Shown here piece by piece: positions 27,441-35,459 of a DNA stretch of 64,000 nt. Source of the stretch: an uncultured Allomuricauda sp. (GTDB lineage Bacteria; Bacteroidota; Bacteroidia; Flavobacteriales; Flavobacteriaceae); assembly GCF_947499695.1 (NCBI RefSeq), contig NZ_CANMPQ010000003.1, positions 62,001-126,000 of the forward strand, in the 5' to 3' direction. A program made the translations under genes and the position numbers. The notes under the pieces are model-generated. The model was given only the letters and a program-made list of their open reading frames with translations. It was not told where the DNA came from and did no database searches. Positions within the stretch are counted from its first letter, which is position 1. Each line of letters opens with the position of its first letter.

Positions 27441-28543
27441 TGAGTAAGGAAATCGAATCTATTTTTAAATCCTATTTGCAACCCAAAAAGGCCTACGAAG
27501 GAGGCAAGGGCATTCCATCCAATAGTGGACAGAAAATCTATAAGCTTTCTTCCAATGAAAATCCGCTTGGGCAATCACCCAAAGCCACGGAAGCCTTGAT
27601 AGAAGCAGCTAAAAATGTTCATGTTTATCCTGATCAGACTGATATTCGGTTGCGAAAAGCCTTAGTTAAGGACTTTAATGGACAACTTTCGGAAGATCAG
27701 TTCATTTGTGGAAATAGCGGCTCCGAAATTATTGATATGATTCTGAGAGCTTTCATCAATGAAGGTGATGAGGTTATTTTTTCCAATCCATGTTTTCTAC
27801 CTTATTCCGTCTTTTCCAGATGGTATGGTGCCAAACAGGTGGATATTCCCTTAAGGGAATCGGATTATGCGTTGGATGTTGAAGAAATGCTGGCAGCTAT
27901 TACCGACCGAACAAAAGTTATCTTTCTGACTAGTCCCAATAATCCAACGGGAACTTACATCCCAAAAGATGTACTTGATGCCTTTTTATCTAGCATTCCA
28001 AAAAACATTGTTGTGGTACTAGATGAGGTTTATAGTCATTTTGCAGACGCAGAGGATTATATTTCAGGTTTACCTTATGTGAAAGAAGGGCATAATCTAA
28101 TTGCAATCAACAGTTTTTCAAAAACCTACGGTTTGGCCGGACAACGGATTGGATATTGTTATACCACAACAACAATTGCTGAATATATCAGACAAATACA
28201 CAAACCTTTTTTACTTCCACATACTTCGACTGAGGCTGCTATTGGAGCACTAAATGATCATGAATTCATAGATAGCACTGTTACAACCGTTTTGGAGGGA
28301 CGCGACTTTCTTTCCAAAGCTTTTGATAGGCTAGAAATAAAGTACTGGCCCACCCAAGCAAATTTCTTTTTGGTAGACCCACCAATTCCTGAGTTTGAAT
28401 TTGCAGATTTTCTAATGGAAAAAGGAGTTATGGTACGTCCCGTATCACAATTTGGCGCACCTGGAAAAGTAAGAATTACCATTGGTGATTCAGAAGCCAA
28501 CGAGGCCTTAGTATCTGCCTTGGAAAAATTGCTTTCATCCTAA
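27440..28543 (+). CDS. HisC-like class I/II PLP-dependent aminotransferase, probably for tyrosine
   Basis: 367 residues. The fold-type I motifs are present: SSNENPLG near the N-terminus, GNSGSEIIDM, SPNNPTGTYIP, LDEVYSHF, and the PLP lysine in NSFSKTYGLAGQRIGY. The sequence is closest to histidinol-phosphate aminotransferases, but there is no histidine operon here. Its start codon overlaps the stop of the flavin reductase-like gene (TAATG). As the last gene of the hpd-hmgA-fahA operon it most likely converts tyrosine to 4-hydroxyphenylpyruvate, giving the entry step. Substrate is inferred from context only. Confidence 0.9.
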   Translation: MSKEIESIFKSYLQPKKAYEGGKGIPSNSGQKIYKLSSNENPLGQSPKATEALIEAAKNVHVYPDQTDIRLRKALVKDFNGQLSEDQFICGNSGSEIIDMILRAFINEGDEVIFSNPCFLPYSVFSRWYGAKQVDIPLRESDYALDVEEMLAAITDRTKVIFLTSPNNPTGTYIPKDVLDAFLSSIPKNIVVVLDEVYSHFADAEDYISGLPYVKEGHNLIAINSFSKTYGLAGQRIGYCYTTTTIAEYIRQIHKPFLLPHTSTEAAIGALNDHEFIDSTVTTVLEGRDFLSKAFDRLEIKYWPTQANFFLVDPPIPEFEFADFLMEKGVMVRPVSQFGAPGKVRITIGDSEANEALVSALEKLLSS

Positions 28544-28546
28544 AAG

Positions 28547-31174
28547 CTAAAGAATAAACCTATAGGTGGCTTTAATTAAAAAGGTATTGTCAGCCTGTTG
28601 TCCAAAAATCTGATTGTCAAGGTTACTTCCTAACGAATCCATTGGGTCTCCTGACCCAGTTAGCCCCTGCGACCATACCAAAAACAATTCGGAACCTGGA
28701 ATGTATTCCCATCGAAATACCAAATTGGAACGAAACTGTACAAAGGCAAAGTCTGGGTCGTCAAATTCATAATCCGTCTGGGCATCTAAATCCTCATCCA
28801 CAAAAAAAGTTTCACCATCTGTGGATCTCGAAAGCTGATTTTGATTGTAAAGACTTACTCTTTCGGAGAGTGATTCTGCAATAGGGTTGTTCACAAAATT
28901 GAAGTTATTGTAGGTTCCCCTTGAGATAAATGGCTGGCCATAATATTGAATGCTCATGTTCGGGTTGATACTATAATTAAACCGCAGCGAAGTAAAAAAA
29001 GTTCGCTGGTCAATATTTCCAAGAATATATCTTGGAGTACCATTAAAATCAACTTCATCAACATATTGCGTTTTGTTGGGATTTTTACGATACTCTGTCA
29101 CCAAAGATAAATTGAGTGCGTTAAAGGGTTGATATCGCATTCGAACTACGTAGCGATTAAATTGGAAATTGTTTTCACGTGCCCGACTTAACACATAGCC
29201 AAGGGTCATGTTGAATTTCTTTCGCTGGTCGGTACCCGAAAATGCATAATAAAAATTCTCATTGGACCATCTCCATCGAGGTCCACCACGAAGGACAGTG
29301 TTCGAAAAAATATGAGGTTTATGTCCCATTCCAACCTCGGTCCACCAATTATTTTTATAGTTGATGAATCCTTCGAACTGATATTGAATGCGATTATAGT
29401 TCCCATCAAAATCATAGGTAGAGAACTGCTCAAGACTTAAATTCACCCTCCTGTAAAAGTCAGTGGGCTTTAAAAACAAATATCTAAGATTGGAATATTG
29501 TATAATCTCATCGGCCTGTCTTAAAAAGCCGACATCGTTCAGCTCCAATTCAGGGGAACGCCAAATGCCTCCTAAATTATAACGCCAGTTGCCACCTCCC
29601 GCTTTTCCAATTTCCAACTTACCTCCTGTGCCCGACAGTGATGTTCGATTCTCGTCAACACTTACATGTCCAGCATCAGTTCTTTGAAATAAATGGGTGA
29701 TACTCTCCTGGGTTTCCGTAATAGCTTCTGGACTACCTTCGATGTGACTGAGCACCATATTACCCTCCACATAATAATTTCGTTCTTTCCAATTATGACG
29801 AAAATCCATCCCGCCAGTATAGGCTGACTTATGTAAGAAATCGAGATTCCCCTCCAGTCTTCGATTGGTCATTGTGAAAATTCCGCCGATATATGAATTA
29901 CGATTGTTGAAGTCTTTCTGTAATCTTCCCACCAAATAATTGGTTAGGGGTTCCACAAGTTCTTCACGTCGTTCGCTGTTGTTATCAATTTCAGCATACA
30001 TTTTTCCGGTGACGCTTTCCAAAAGCCCTATAGACCATCCATTTTTGGTTTTCCCAGAAAACTTTGCAGCTCCCCAAATTGTTGTATTGGTAGGCTGGTC
30101 TAAAAACTCATCATCTTCTATATCAGGCAATCCTTGCGGACTTCTACCGATTCGTCTGCTATAAAAAACATTATCGTTGCCATTGGCAAATTGGTAATCG
30201 AAAATATTCTTATTCTCCACAAAAAATGGACGTTGTTCTTGAAAGAAAATCTGGAATCCATCCAAAGCTATAGCACTTGGGTCAGCTTCTACTTGTCCAA
30301 AATCAGGGTTCACGGTTAAATCCAAAGTGAGATCATTGGTTATCCCAATTTTAGCATCCAGACCTCCATTGAGCTTAAAATCATTACCATCACGGAAAGG
30401 ATTGCCATCCTCTGCCGGATAATTATCCGATTGATTCACCATAAAGGGTTGTATTTCCAGTTGTTGTTGAGATTCCAAGTTTTTAAGTCCATGCAATTCT
30501 CCAAACTCACTTACCCAACCAGGCGAATCCACAGGGTTACGTTGCCACAGGGAACGCTCTTCCTCTCTAAAAAACCTTCGAGTCGACTGCAATCCCCAAA
30601 CCTGATTTTCCGAGTTTCCAAATTTTAACTGACTTAAGGGAATTTTCAACTCAGCTGTCCAACCTTCTTCATCAATATTGGTTTTGGTATACCAGATAGG
30701 GTTCCAGCTCGGGTCCCAATTGTTGCCATTCTGGGATATAAATTCGTCGCCCTTTACTCCAGCTGCGGTTACTGTAAATGAGAAAGCAGTTCTTTTATCA
30801 TGATAGCTATCAATATTAAACTCAACCCAATCCCCATCAAAACCATCCCTTCTGGAAAGTCGTTTTTCAATTTCATCAGGTTTGGCATCAAAGCAGCGAA
30901 CACCTATATATAAGTAATTGACATCATATAGTATTTTGAAACGGGTCTGATAGCTAGGTGGAGTATTTTCATCCGGTTGAAGTTCAATATAATCTCCTGT
31001 CCACTCTACAAGGTTCCATGAGCTATCGTTAAGTAAGCCATCTACAACTGGTGACACCTCTTGTCCAACAGCTTTGGTGACGTATATTTTTTTAGGAACT
31101 ACGTTGGTGCTATCCTGAGCTTTTATTACTGATGAAATTAAAAGCAATGCGATTAGGATGGACAATCTTTTCAC
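28547..31174 (-). CDS. DUF5916 outer-membrane protein with CBM9-like N-terminal domain
   Basis: 875 residues from a GTG at 31174, chosen because it places a signal peptide (KRLSILIALLLISSVIKAQ) at the start; the open frame reaches a TTG at 31222. Residues about 30-230 resemble a carbohydrate-binding module family 9-like domain (VDGLLNDSSWNLVEWTGDYIE). The remaining 600 residues have many alternating beta strands with aromatic girdles and end in KATYRFIL, typical of an outer-membrane beta-barrel ending in an aromatic pair. This DUF5916 layout is common in marine Bacteroidota. The function is not established. It is convergent with the tyrosine operon, with only 3 bp between the stops. Confidence 0.85.
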   Translation of the reverse strand: MKRLSILIALLLISSVIKAQDSTNVVPKKIYVTKAVGQEVSPVVDGLLNDSSWNLVEWTGDYIELQPDENTPPSYQTRFKILYDVNYLYIGVRCFDAKPDEIEKRLSRRDGFDGDWVEFNIDSYHDKRTAFSFTVTAAGVKGDEFISQNGNNWDPSWNPIWYTKTNIDEEGWTAELKIPLSQLKFGNSENQVWGLQSTRRFFREEERSLWQRNPVDSPGWVSEFGELHGLKNLESQQQLEIQPFMVNQSDNYPAEDGNPFRDGNDFKLNGGLDAKIGITNDLTLDLTVNPDFGQVEADPSAIALDGFQIFFQEQRPFFVENKNIFDYQFANGNDNVFYSRRIGRSPQGLPDIEDDEFLDQPTNTTIWGAAKFSGKTKNGWSIGLLESVTGKMYAEIDNNSERREELVEPLTNYLVGRLQKDFNNRNSYIGGIFTMTNRRLEGNLDFLHKSAYTGGMDFRHNWKERNYYVEGNMVLSHIEGSPEAITETQESITHLFQRTDAGHVSVDENRTSLSGTGGKLEIGKAGGGNWRYNLGGIWRSPELELNDVGFLRQADEIIQYSNLRYLFLKPTDFYRRVNLSLEQFSTYDFDGNYNRIQYQFEGFINYKNNWWTEVGMGHKPHIFSNTVLRGGPRWRWSNENFYYAFSGTDQRKKFNMTLGYVLSRARENNFQFNRYVVRMRYQPFNALNLSLVTEYRKNPNKTQYVDEVDFNGTPRYILGNIDQRTFFTSLRFNYSINPNMSIQYYGQPFISRGTYNNFNFVNNPIAESLSERVSLYNQNQLSRSTDGETFFVDEDLDAQTDYEFDDPDFAFVQFRSNLVFRWEYIPGSELFLVWSQGLTGSGDPMDSLGSNLDNQIFGQQADNTFLIKATYRFIL

Positions 31175-31339
31175 ACTGTTCGTTTTTGGATGTTGGTTGA
31201 TGTAAAGACCAATAAAAAACAAAAGCGTTACACTTCTTTAGCGTTTTTGTTTTTTTTAACTTAAATCCTTGTAATTTTAACAACTTAGCTTTGATAATTA
31301 CATTCTTCCAGGAAAAGCAAAAAAATTCCAAATCAACCA

Positions 31340-31370
31340 TTTGTAATTCAATCTAATAATTGTACATTTG
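31340..31370 (+). promoter_or_regulatory. Promoter of rplM-rpsI
   Basis: TTTG at 31340-31343 and TACATTTG at 31363-31370, 19 bp apart: a full Bacteroidota consensus. The leader of about 40 bases to the GTG start can form two short hairpins (CCCG / CGGG at 31374-31386; ATAG / CTAT at 31387-31409), possibly a ribosomal-protein leader. Confidence 0.7.
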
Positions 31371-31416
31371 CAGCCCGTTTATCGGGATAGGTTTTTAATT
31401 CAATACTATTATAGAA

Positions 31417-31872
31417 GTGGACACATTAAGTTATAAGACTATTTCTGCCAATAAATCTACCGTTGACAAACAATGGTTGTTGGTTGACGCTGAGGGACAA
31501 ACGTTAGGAAGGTTGGCATCAAAAGTAGCGAAGTTACTTAGAGGAAAGCATAAGCCAAATTTTACTCCCCATGTAGATTGTGGTGACAACATTATTGTTA
31601 TCAATGCGGAGAAAATCAATTTATCTGGCAACAAATGGGAGGATAAGGAGTATCTAAGATACACTGGATACCCAGGAGGACAACGCTCTACTTCAGCCAA
31701 AGAATTGTTGAGCAAGCAACCTGAGCGTATTATTGAAAAATCCGTCAAGGGAATGCTTCCAAAAAACAAATTGGGAGCTGATTTGTTCAGAAACCTAAAG
31801 GTATACGCCGGTGCTGAGCACGGTCAAGAAGCGCAAAAACCAAAAGCAATAAACTTAAACGACTACAAATAA
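31417..31872 (+). CDS. rplM: 50S ribosomal protein L13
   Basis: 151 residues starting at a GTG codon at 31417; the N-terminus [19 protein letters not shown] matches the family, so this start is right. [38 protein letters not shown] and [12 protein letters not shown] are diagnostic L13 segments. L13 is an early-assembly protein of the large subunit. Its stop overlaps the rpsI start (TAATG), giving translational coupling. It has a strong promoter and a short structured leader, and may be autoregulated as in other bacteria. Confidence 0.98.
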   Translation: MDTLSYKTISANKSTVDKQWLLVDAEGQTLGRLASKVAKLLRGKHKPNFTPHVDCGDNIIVINAEKINLSGNKWEDKEYLRYTGYPGGQRSTSAKELLSKQPERIIEKSVKGMLPKNKLGADLFRNLKVYAGAEHGQEAQKPKAINLNDYK

Positions 31873-32258
31873 TGGAAGTGGTTCATAAGATTGGTAGAAG
31901 AAAAACTGCTGTAGCAAGGGTGTATGTTTCCGAAGGAAAGGGCAACATTACCATCAATAAAAAGGATTTAAACGAATACTTTACAACGGCTACATTGCAA
32001 TATAAAGTAAAGCAACCTTTTGCCTTAACAAATACTGAAGACACTTACGATGTTAAAGTAAATGTATACGGTGGAGGAATCACTGGTCAGGCAGAGGCGG
32101 TTCGTTTGGCATTGTCGAGAGCAATGTGTGAAATAGATGAAGAGAACAGAACAGTTCTTAAACCTGAAGGCCTACTAACTAGAGACCCAAGAATGGTGGA
32201 AAGAAAGAAATTCGGTCAGAAGAAAGCCCGTAAGAAATTCCAGTTCTCTAAACGTTAA
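31872..32258 (+). CDS. rpsI: 30S ribosomal protein S9
   Basis: 128 residues. The N-terminal VHKIGRRKTAVARVYVSEGK and the C-terminal KARKKFQFSKR, whose basic tail contacts the P-site tRNA, identify S9. GGGITGQAEAVRLALSRA is the central conserved motif. The ATG overlaps the L13 stop codon, the usual L13-S9 arrangement. Three hairpins follow before rpsB. Confidence 0.98.
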   Translation: MEVVHKIGRRKTAVARVYVSEGKGNITINKKDLNEYFTTATLQYKVKQPFALTNTEDTYDVKVNVYGGGITGQAEAVRLALSRAMCEIDEENRTVLKPEGLLTRDPRMVERKKFGQKKARKKFQFSKR

Positions 32259-32330
32259 TATTATACCGAATTTGTTTTCGGTATCTATTATAAAATATCC
32301 TAGACTTATTTTAGGATTAAGTTCATTGAA

Positions 32331-32352
32331 AACCCTGAAAATTTTCAGGGTT
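32331..32352 (+). terminator. Terminator after rpsI
   Basis: A perfect 22-bp palindrome (AACCCTGAAAATTTTCAGGGTT) followed by ATATTTTT. Two weaker hairpins precede it (32263-32284, and ATCCTA / TAGGAT near 32296-32316), so rplM-rpsI probably ends here and rpsB has its own promoter. Confidence 0.7.
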
Positions 32353-32498
32353 ATATTTTTAACCAAGTTGTCGTTGTTCCAAAGAGCAAAAAATCGACTT
32401 TTTGGAATTTAGTTTAGCATCTAAATGGGTAGGGCGCGCAAAGTTTGCAACCACCAATCCATTGCTAATACAACGGAACGTAAACTAATTACAAAAAA

Positions 32499-33665
32499 AT
32501 GGCAAGTAAAATCGAAGTCAAAGACTTACTCGAAGCTGGTGTGCATTTTGGACACCTAACAAGAAAGTGGAATCCGAACATGTCTCCTTATATCTACATG
32601 GAGCGTAATGGGATCCACGTAATCAATCTCTACAAAACCGTAGCTAAAATTGAAGAGGCCAACGAGGCTCTTAAAAAAATTGCTGCGTCTGGAAGAAAAA
32701 TTCTTTTTGTAGCTACAAAAAAGCAAGCAAAGGATATTGTTGCTGAAAAAGTATCAAATGTAAACATGCCCTACATCACTGAAAGATGGCCAGGTGGTAT
32801 GTTGACCAACTTTGTAACAATCCGAAAAGCTGTTAAGAAAATGGCTGCCATCGATCGCATGAAGAAAGATGGAACATTTAATACACTTTCTAAAAAAGAA
32901 AGATTACAAGTTGATCGTTTGCGTGCAAAATTAGAAAAGAACTTAGGTTCCATTGCCGACATGACTCGTTTACCTGGAGCAATTTTCATTGTAGATACCA
33001 TGCGTGAACACATTGCGGTCAAAGAAGCTCAAAAATTGAATATTCCAATTTTTGCAATGGTGGATACCAACTCTGACCCTAGGCCAATCGACTATGTGAT
33101 TCCAGCAAATGACGATGCTGGTAAATCCATCGAAGCCGTTATGACTGAAGTTACCAAAGCGGTAGCAGAAGGTTTGGCTGAACGTAAAAACGAAAAGCAA
33201 GAGGAAAAAGGTACTGAAGCCAAAGAAGCTCCTGCAAAGGAAGCACCCAAAGCAAAAGCTGAACCTGCAAAAGAAGAAGCTCCAATAGAGGAAAAACCAA
33301 AAGCGGAGGTTAAAGAAGAGGTAGTTGCTGCCAAAGAAGAAGTTGCTGAAGAGGTAAAGGAAGAACCAAAAAAGGAAACTCCAAAGCCAGCTAAAGCCAA
33401 AGCTGCGGCCAAAGCCGACGATTTAACCAAAATTGAAGGTGCTGGACCTAAAGCTGCAGAAGCATTGGTTAACAGTGGAATAGACACTTTTGCAAAATTG
33501 GCAAAAGCTGACCCTGAAAAAATCAAGGAAATCTTGACAGAAGCGAGTTCTAGGATGGCACATTTAGATCCTACTTCATGGCCAAAGCAAGCCCAAATGG
33601 CTGCTGACGGAAAATGGGATGAACTAAAAGAATGGCAAGATAATGCCAAAGGTGGAGTTGAATAA
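32499..33665 (+). CDS. rpsB: 30S ribosomal protein S2 with a C-terminal helix-hairpin-helix extension
   Basis: 388 residues against about 230-260 in most bacteria. Residues 1-230 are ordinary S2: LLEAGVHFGHLTRKWNPNM, YKTVAKIEEAN, ITERWPGGMLTNF and DTNSDPRPIDYVIPANDDA. Residues about 231-306 are a Lys/Glu/Ala/Pro-rich linker. Residues about 307-388 form a compact domain beginning DDLTKIEGAGPKAAEALVNS, a helix-hairpin-helix type motif, and ending SWPKQAQMAADGKWDELKEW. To my knowledge a similar extension is found on L21 in Flavobacteriia. It is followed by tsf, the normal order. The S2 identity is certain; the tail may bind RNA or DNA. Confidence 0.97.
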   Translation: MASKIEVKDLLEAGVHFGHLTRKWNPNMSPYIYMERNGIHVINLYKTVAKIEEANEALKKIAASGRKILFVATKKQAKDIVAEKVSNVNMPYITERWPGGMLTNFVTIRKAVKKMAAIDRMKKDGTFNTLSKKERLQVDRLRAKLEKNLGSIADMTRLPGAIFIVDTMREHIAVKEAQKLNIPIFAMVDTNSDPRPIDYVIPANDDAGKSIEAVMTEVTKAVAEGLAERKNEKQEEKGTEAKEAPAKEAPKAKAEPAKEEAPIEEKPKAEVKEEVVAAKEEVAEEVKEEPKKETPKPAKAKAAAKADDLTKIEGAGPKAAEALVNSGIDTFAKLAKADPEKIKEILTEASSRMAHLDPTSWPKQAQMAADGKWDELKEWQDNAKGGVE

Positions 33666-33695
33666 ACCTTCCTTGATTTAACATTGACCTAAAAC

Positions 33696-33716
33696 AAAAC
33701 ACTTAATACGTGTTTT
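33696..33716 (+). other. Hairpin between rpsB and tsf
   Basis: AAAACAC / GTGTTTT with a 7-base loop, 31 bp after the rpsB stop. It could be a partial terminator or a processing site that lowers tsf relative to rpsB; the T-run is only four bases and is part of the stem. Confidence 0.4.
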
Positions 33717-33746
33717 ACTTGATACAAATTTTTAAATAGAGAAAAA

Positions 33747-34571
33747 ATGGCTAAGATTACCGCCGCAGAAGTAAATAAGTTAAGAAAGAGTACCGGAGCC
33801 GGTATGATGGATTGTAAAAATGCTTTGGTCGAAGCAGATGGTGATTTTGATAAAGCAATAGAAATCCTTAGAAAAAAAGGTCAGAAAGTAGCTGCCAAAA
33901 GAGCGGATAGAGATTCCTCTGAAGGCGCTGCTATCGCTAAAGTAAGTTCTGATAACTCTACCGGAGTAATCATTTCTTTGAACTGCGAGACAGACTTTGT
34001 GGCAAAAAACGAAACGTTTGTAACTCTTGCAAACGAATTGGCTGCCTTAGCTTTGGATTTTGATTCCAAAGATGCATTTCTAGCTGCTTCTTACAACGGA
34101 ATGTCAGTTGCAGAAAAACTGACCGAGCAAACAGGTGTAATTGGTGAGAAAATCGAAATCGGTGGATTTGAAAAATTGAGTGCTCCGTTTGTAGGTTCTT
34201 ACATTCATGCTGGTAACAAAATTGCCACTTTGGTTGGTTTGTCAGCTGCTGTTGATGGTGCCGCTGCCGCTGCCAAGGATGTTGCAATGCAAGCCGCTGC
34301 AATGAATCCTGTAGCTTTGAACGAAGAAGGAGTAGATCAGTCAGTTATTGACAAGGAGATTGAAATTGCTAAAGATCAACTACGTCAAGAAGGCAAACCT
34401 GAAGCTATGCTCGACAATATTGCCAAAGGAAAACTAAAGCGTTTCTTTAAAGACAACACTTTGGTGAACCAAGCTTTTATTAAAGATAGTAAGCAAAGTG
34501 TAGCTCAATATGTAAAATCTGTAGATTCTAGTTTAGAAGTTACTGGATTTTCAAGAGTTGCTTTGGGATAA
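33747..34571 (+). CDS. tsf: Translation elongation factor Ts
   Basis: 274 residues, full length. EF-Ts recycles EF-Tu by GDP exchange. The N-terminal UBA-like domain ITAAEVNKLRKSTGAGMMDC is followed by the core dimerisation-type repeats, including the conserved TDFVAKN contact with EF-Tu (ISLNCETDFVAKNETF). It lies 81 bp after rpsB, with a hairpin between, and ends at a strong terminator. Confidence 0.98.
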   Translation: MAKITAAEVNKLRKSTGAGMMDCKNALVEADGDFDKAIEILRKKGQKVAAKRADRDSSEGAAIAKVSSDNSTGVIISLNCETDFVAKNETFVTLANELAALALDFDSKDAFLAASYNGMSVAEKLTEQTGVIGEKIEIGGFEKLSAPFVGSYIHAGNKIATLVGLSAAVDGAAAAAKDVAMQAAAMNPVALNEEGVDQSVIDKEIEIAKDQLRQEGKPEAMLDNIAKGKLKRFFKDNTLVNQAFIKDSKQSVAQYVKSVDSSLEVTGFSRVALG

Positions 34572-34593
34572 GCCAAAGGCATATAAAATAAAA

Positions 34594-34623
34594 AAAACCG
34601 CTACTTACTGTAGCGGTTTTTTT
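34594..34623. terminator. Terminator after tsf
   Basis: An 11-bp stem AAAACCGCTAC / GTAGCGGTTTT with a 5-base loop and T-run. It lies between tsf and a convergent gene and can act in both directions. Confidence 0.88.
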
Positions 34624-34639
34624 ATGCCGTCAAGTAATC

Positions 34640-35455
34640 CTATTTTGATTTAATCAAGATATCCCCATTAAATGTTTTGAACAACATTTCAGGTCCGCCT
34701 CCATTTATCTTACCCCTCACCCACTGCTCTATCTTAACCTTATAAGTTCCTGAAGAGTCATTTTTATTGACCTCAGGTTTATTGGCTGAAACTTGCATAT
34801 CAAAGTCAGTATAGATTTCACCCATATCCGATTTCGCCTTCACATCTGCCTTCAATGTATTCGGAAAAGTGATATCCAAATCCCCATTCAAGCTACTAAA
34901 AGCCATATTCGCATCATTTGAGATACTATTAAAATCAGCTTTGATATCTCCATTTACAGTGTCAGTCGAAGCAGAACCGCTGACTGATTTCAATGTAATC
35001 TCACCATTCACATTGGTAATTTCCATTTCACCGTTAACACCTTCCACATAGATGTTACCATCATTTACGGTGGATAGTTTAAGAGAAAAATTCTTAGGAA
35101 CTTTTACTTCTAAATTCGTAACCTTATTCCATTGTTCGTTAACCACCCGAACCACATTGTTGTTTTCCTCAGCACTAATATCCAAAGATGAGTTTTCAAT
35201 TCTCTTCATCCCATCTCGTTTGTGTTCCTTACCGTAATGTTCCTTCTTGTTTTTAAAAGAGGCTTTTATCACCACTTCCTTGCCATTATATGCCACAACA
35301 TCGATTGACCCAGATAATTGGCTGATAATTAATTTTCCAGGGGCAGATGAATCACTCAAAGGGATTGAAAACAAATCGACACTGGTTTCCTGTGCTGACA
35401 GTGTACTTGTTAAAAATATCGCTATCAATACTATATTTAATTTGAAGTTTTTCAT
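34640..35455 (-). CDS. Exported DUF4097-type beta-strand repeat protein (second copy)
   Basis: 271 residues with a signal peptide (ends TLSAQ). The body is a series of short beta strands with the DUF4097 rhythm: KVPKNFSLKLSTVNDGNIYVEGVNG, EITNVNGEITLKSVSGSA, DTVNGDIKADF, SSLNGDLDITFP. This suggests a right-handed beta-solenoid. It is the last gene of an operon with an ECF sigma factor, a HEAT-repeat membrane protein and a related DUF4097 protein, 4 bp after the latter. It is periplasmic or surface exposed; its function is unknown. A link to envelope stress is plausible from the sigma/anti-sigma context. Confidence 0.83.
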   Translation of the reverse strand: MKNFKLNIVLIAIFLTSTLSAQETSVDLFSIPLSDSSAPGKLIISQLSGSIDVVAYNGKEVVIKASFKNKKEHYGKEHKRDGMKRIENSSLDISAEENNNVVRVVNEQWNKVTNLEVKVPKNFSLKLSTVNDGNIYVEGVNGEMEITNVNGEITLKSVSGSASTDTVNGDIKADFNSISNDANMAFSSLNGDLDITFPNTLKADVKAKSDMGEIYTDFDMQVSANKPEVNKNDSSGTYKVKIEQWVRGKINGGGPEMLFKTFNGDILIKSK

Positions 35456-35459
35456 GACT

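Noticed and set aside
27440-28543. Calling the aminotransferase hisC
   Set aside because: It resembles HisC, but there are no other histidine genes and it is coupled to tyrosine catabolic genes, so no symbol is given.
33092-33649. A 185-codon minus-strand open frame rich in Ser and Ala
   Set aside because: It is antisense to the low-complexity linker of rpsB, with no promoter or recognisable domain.
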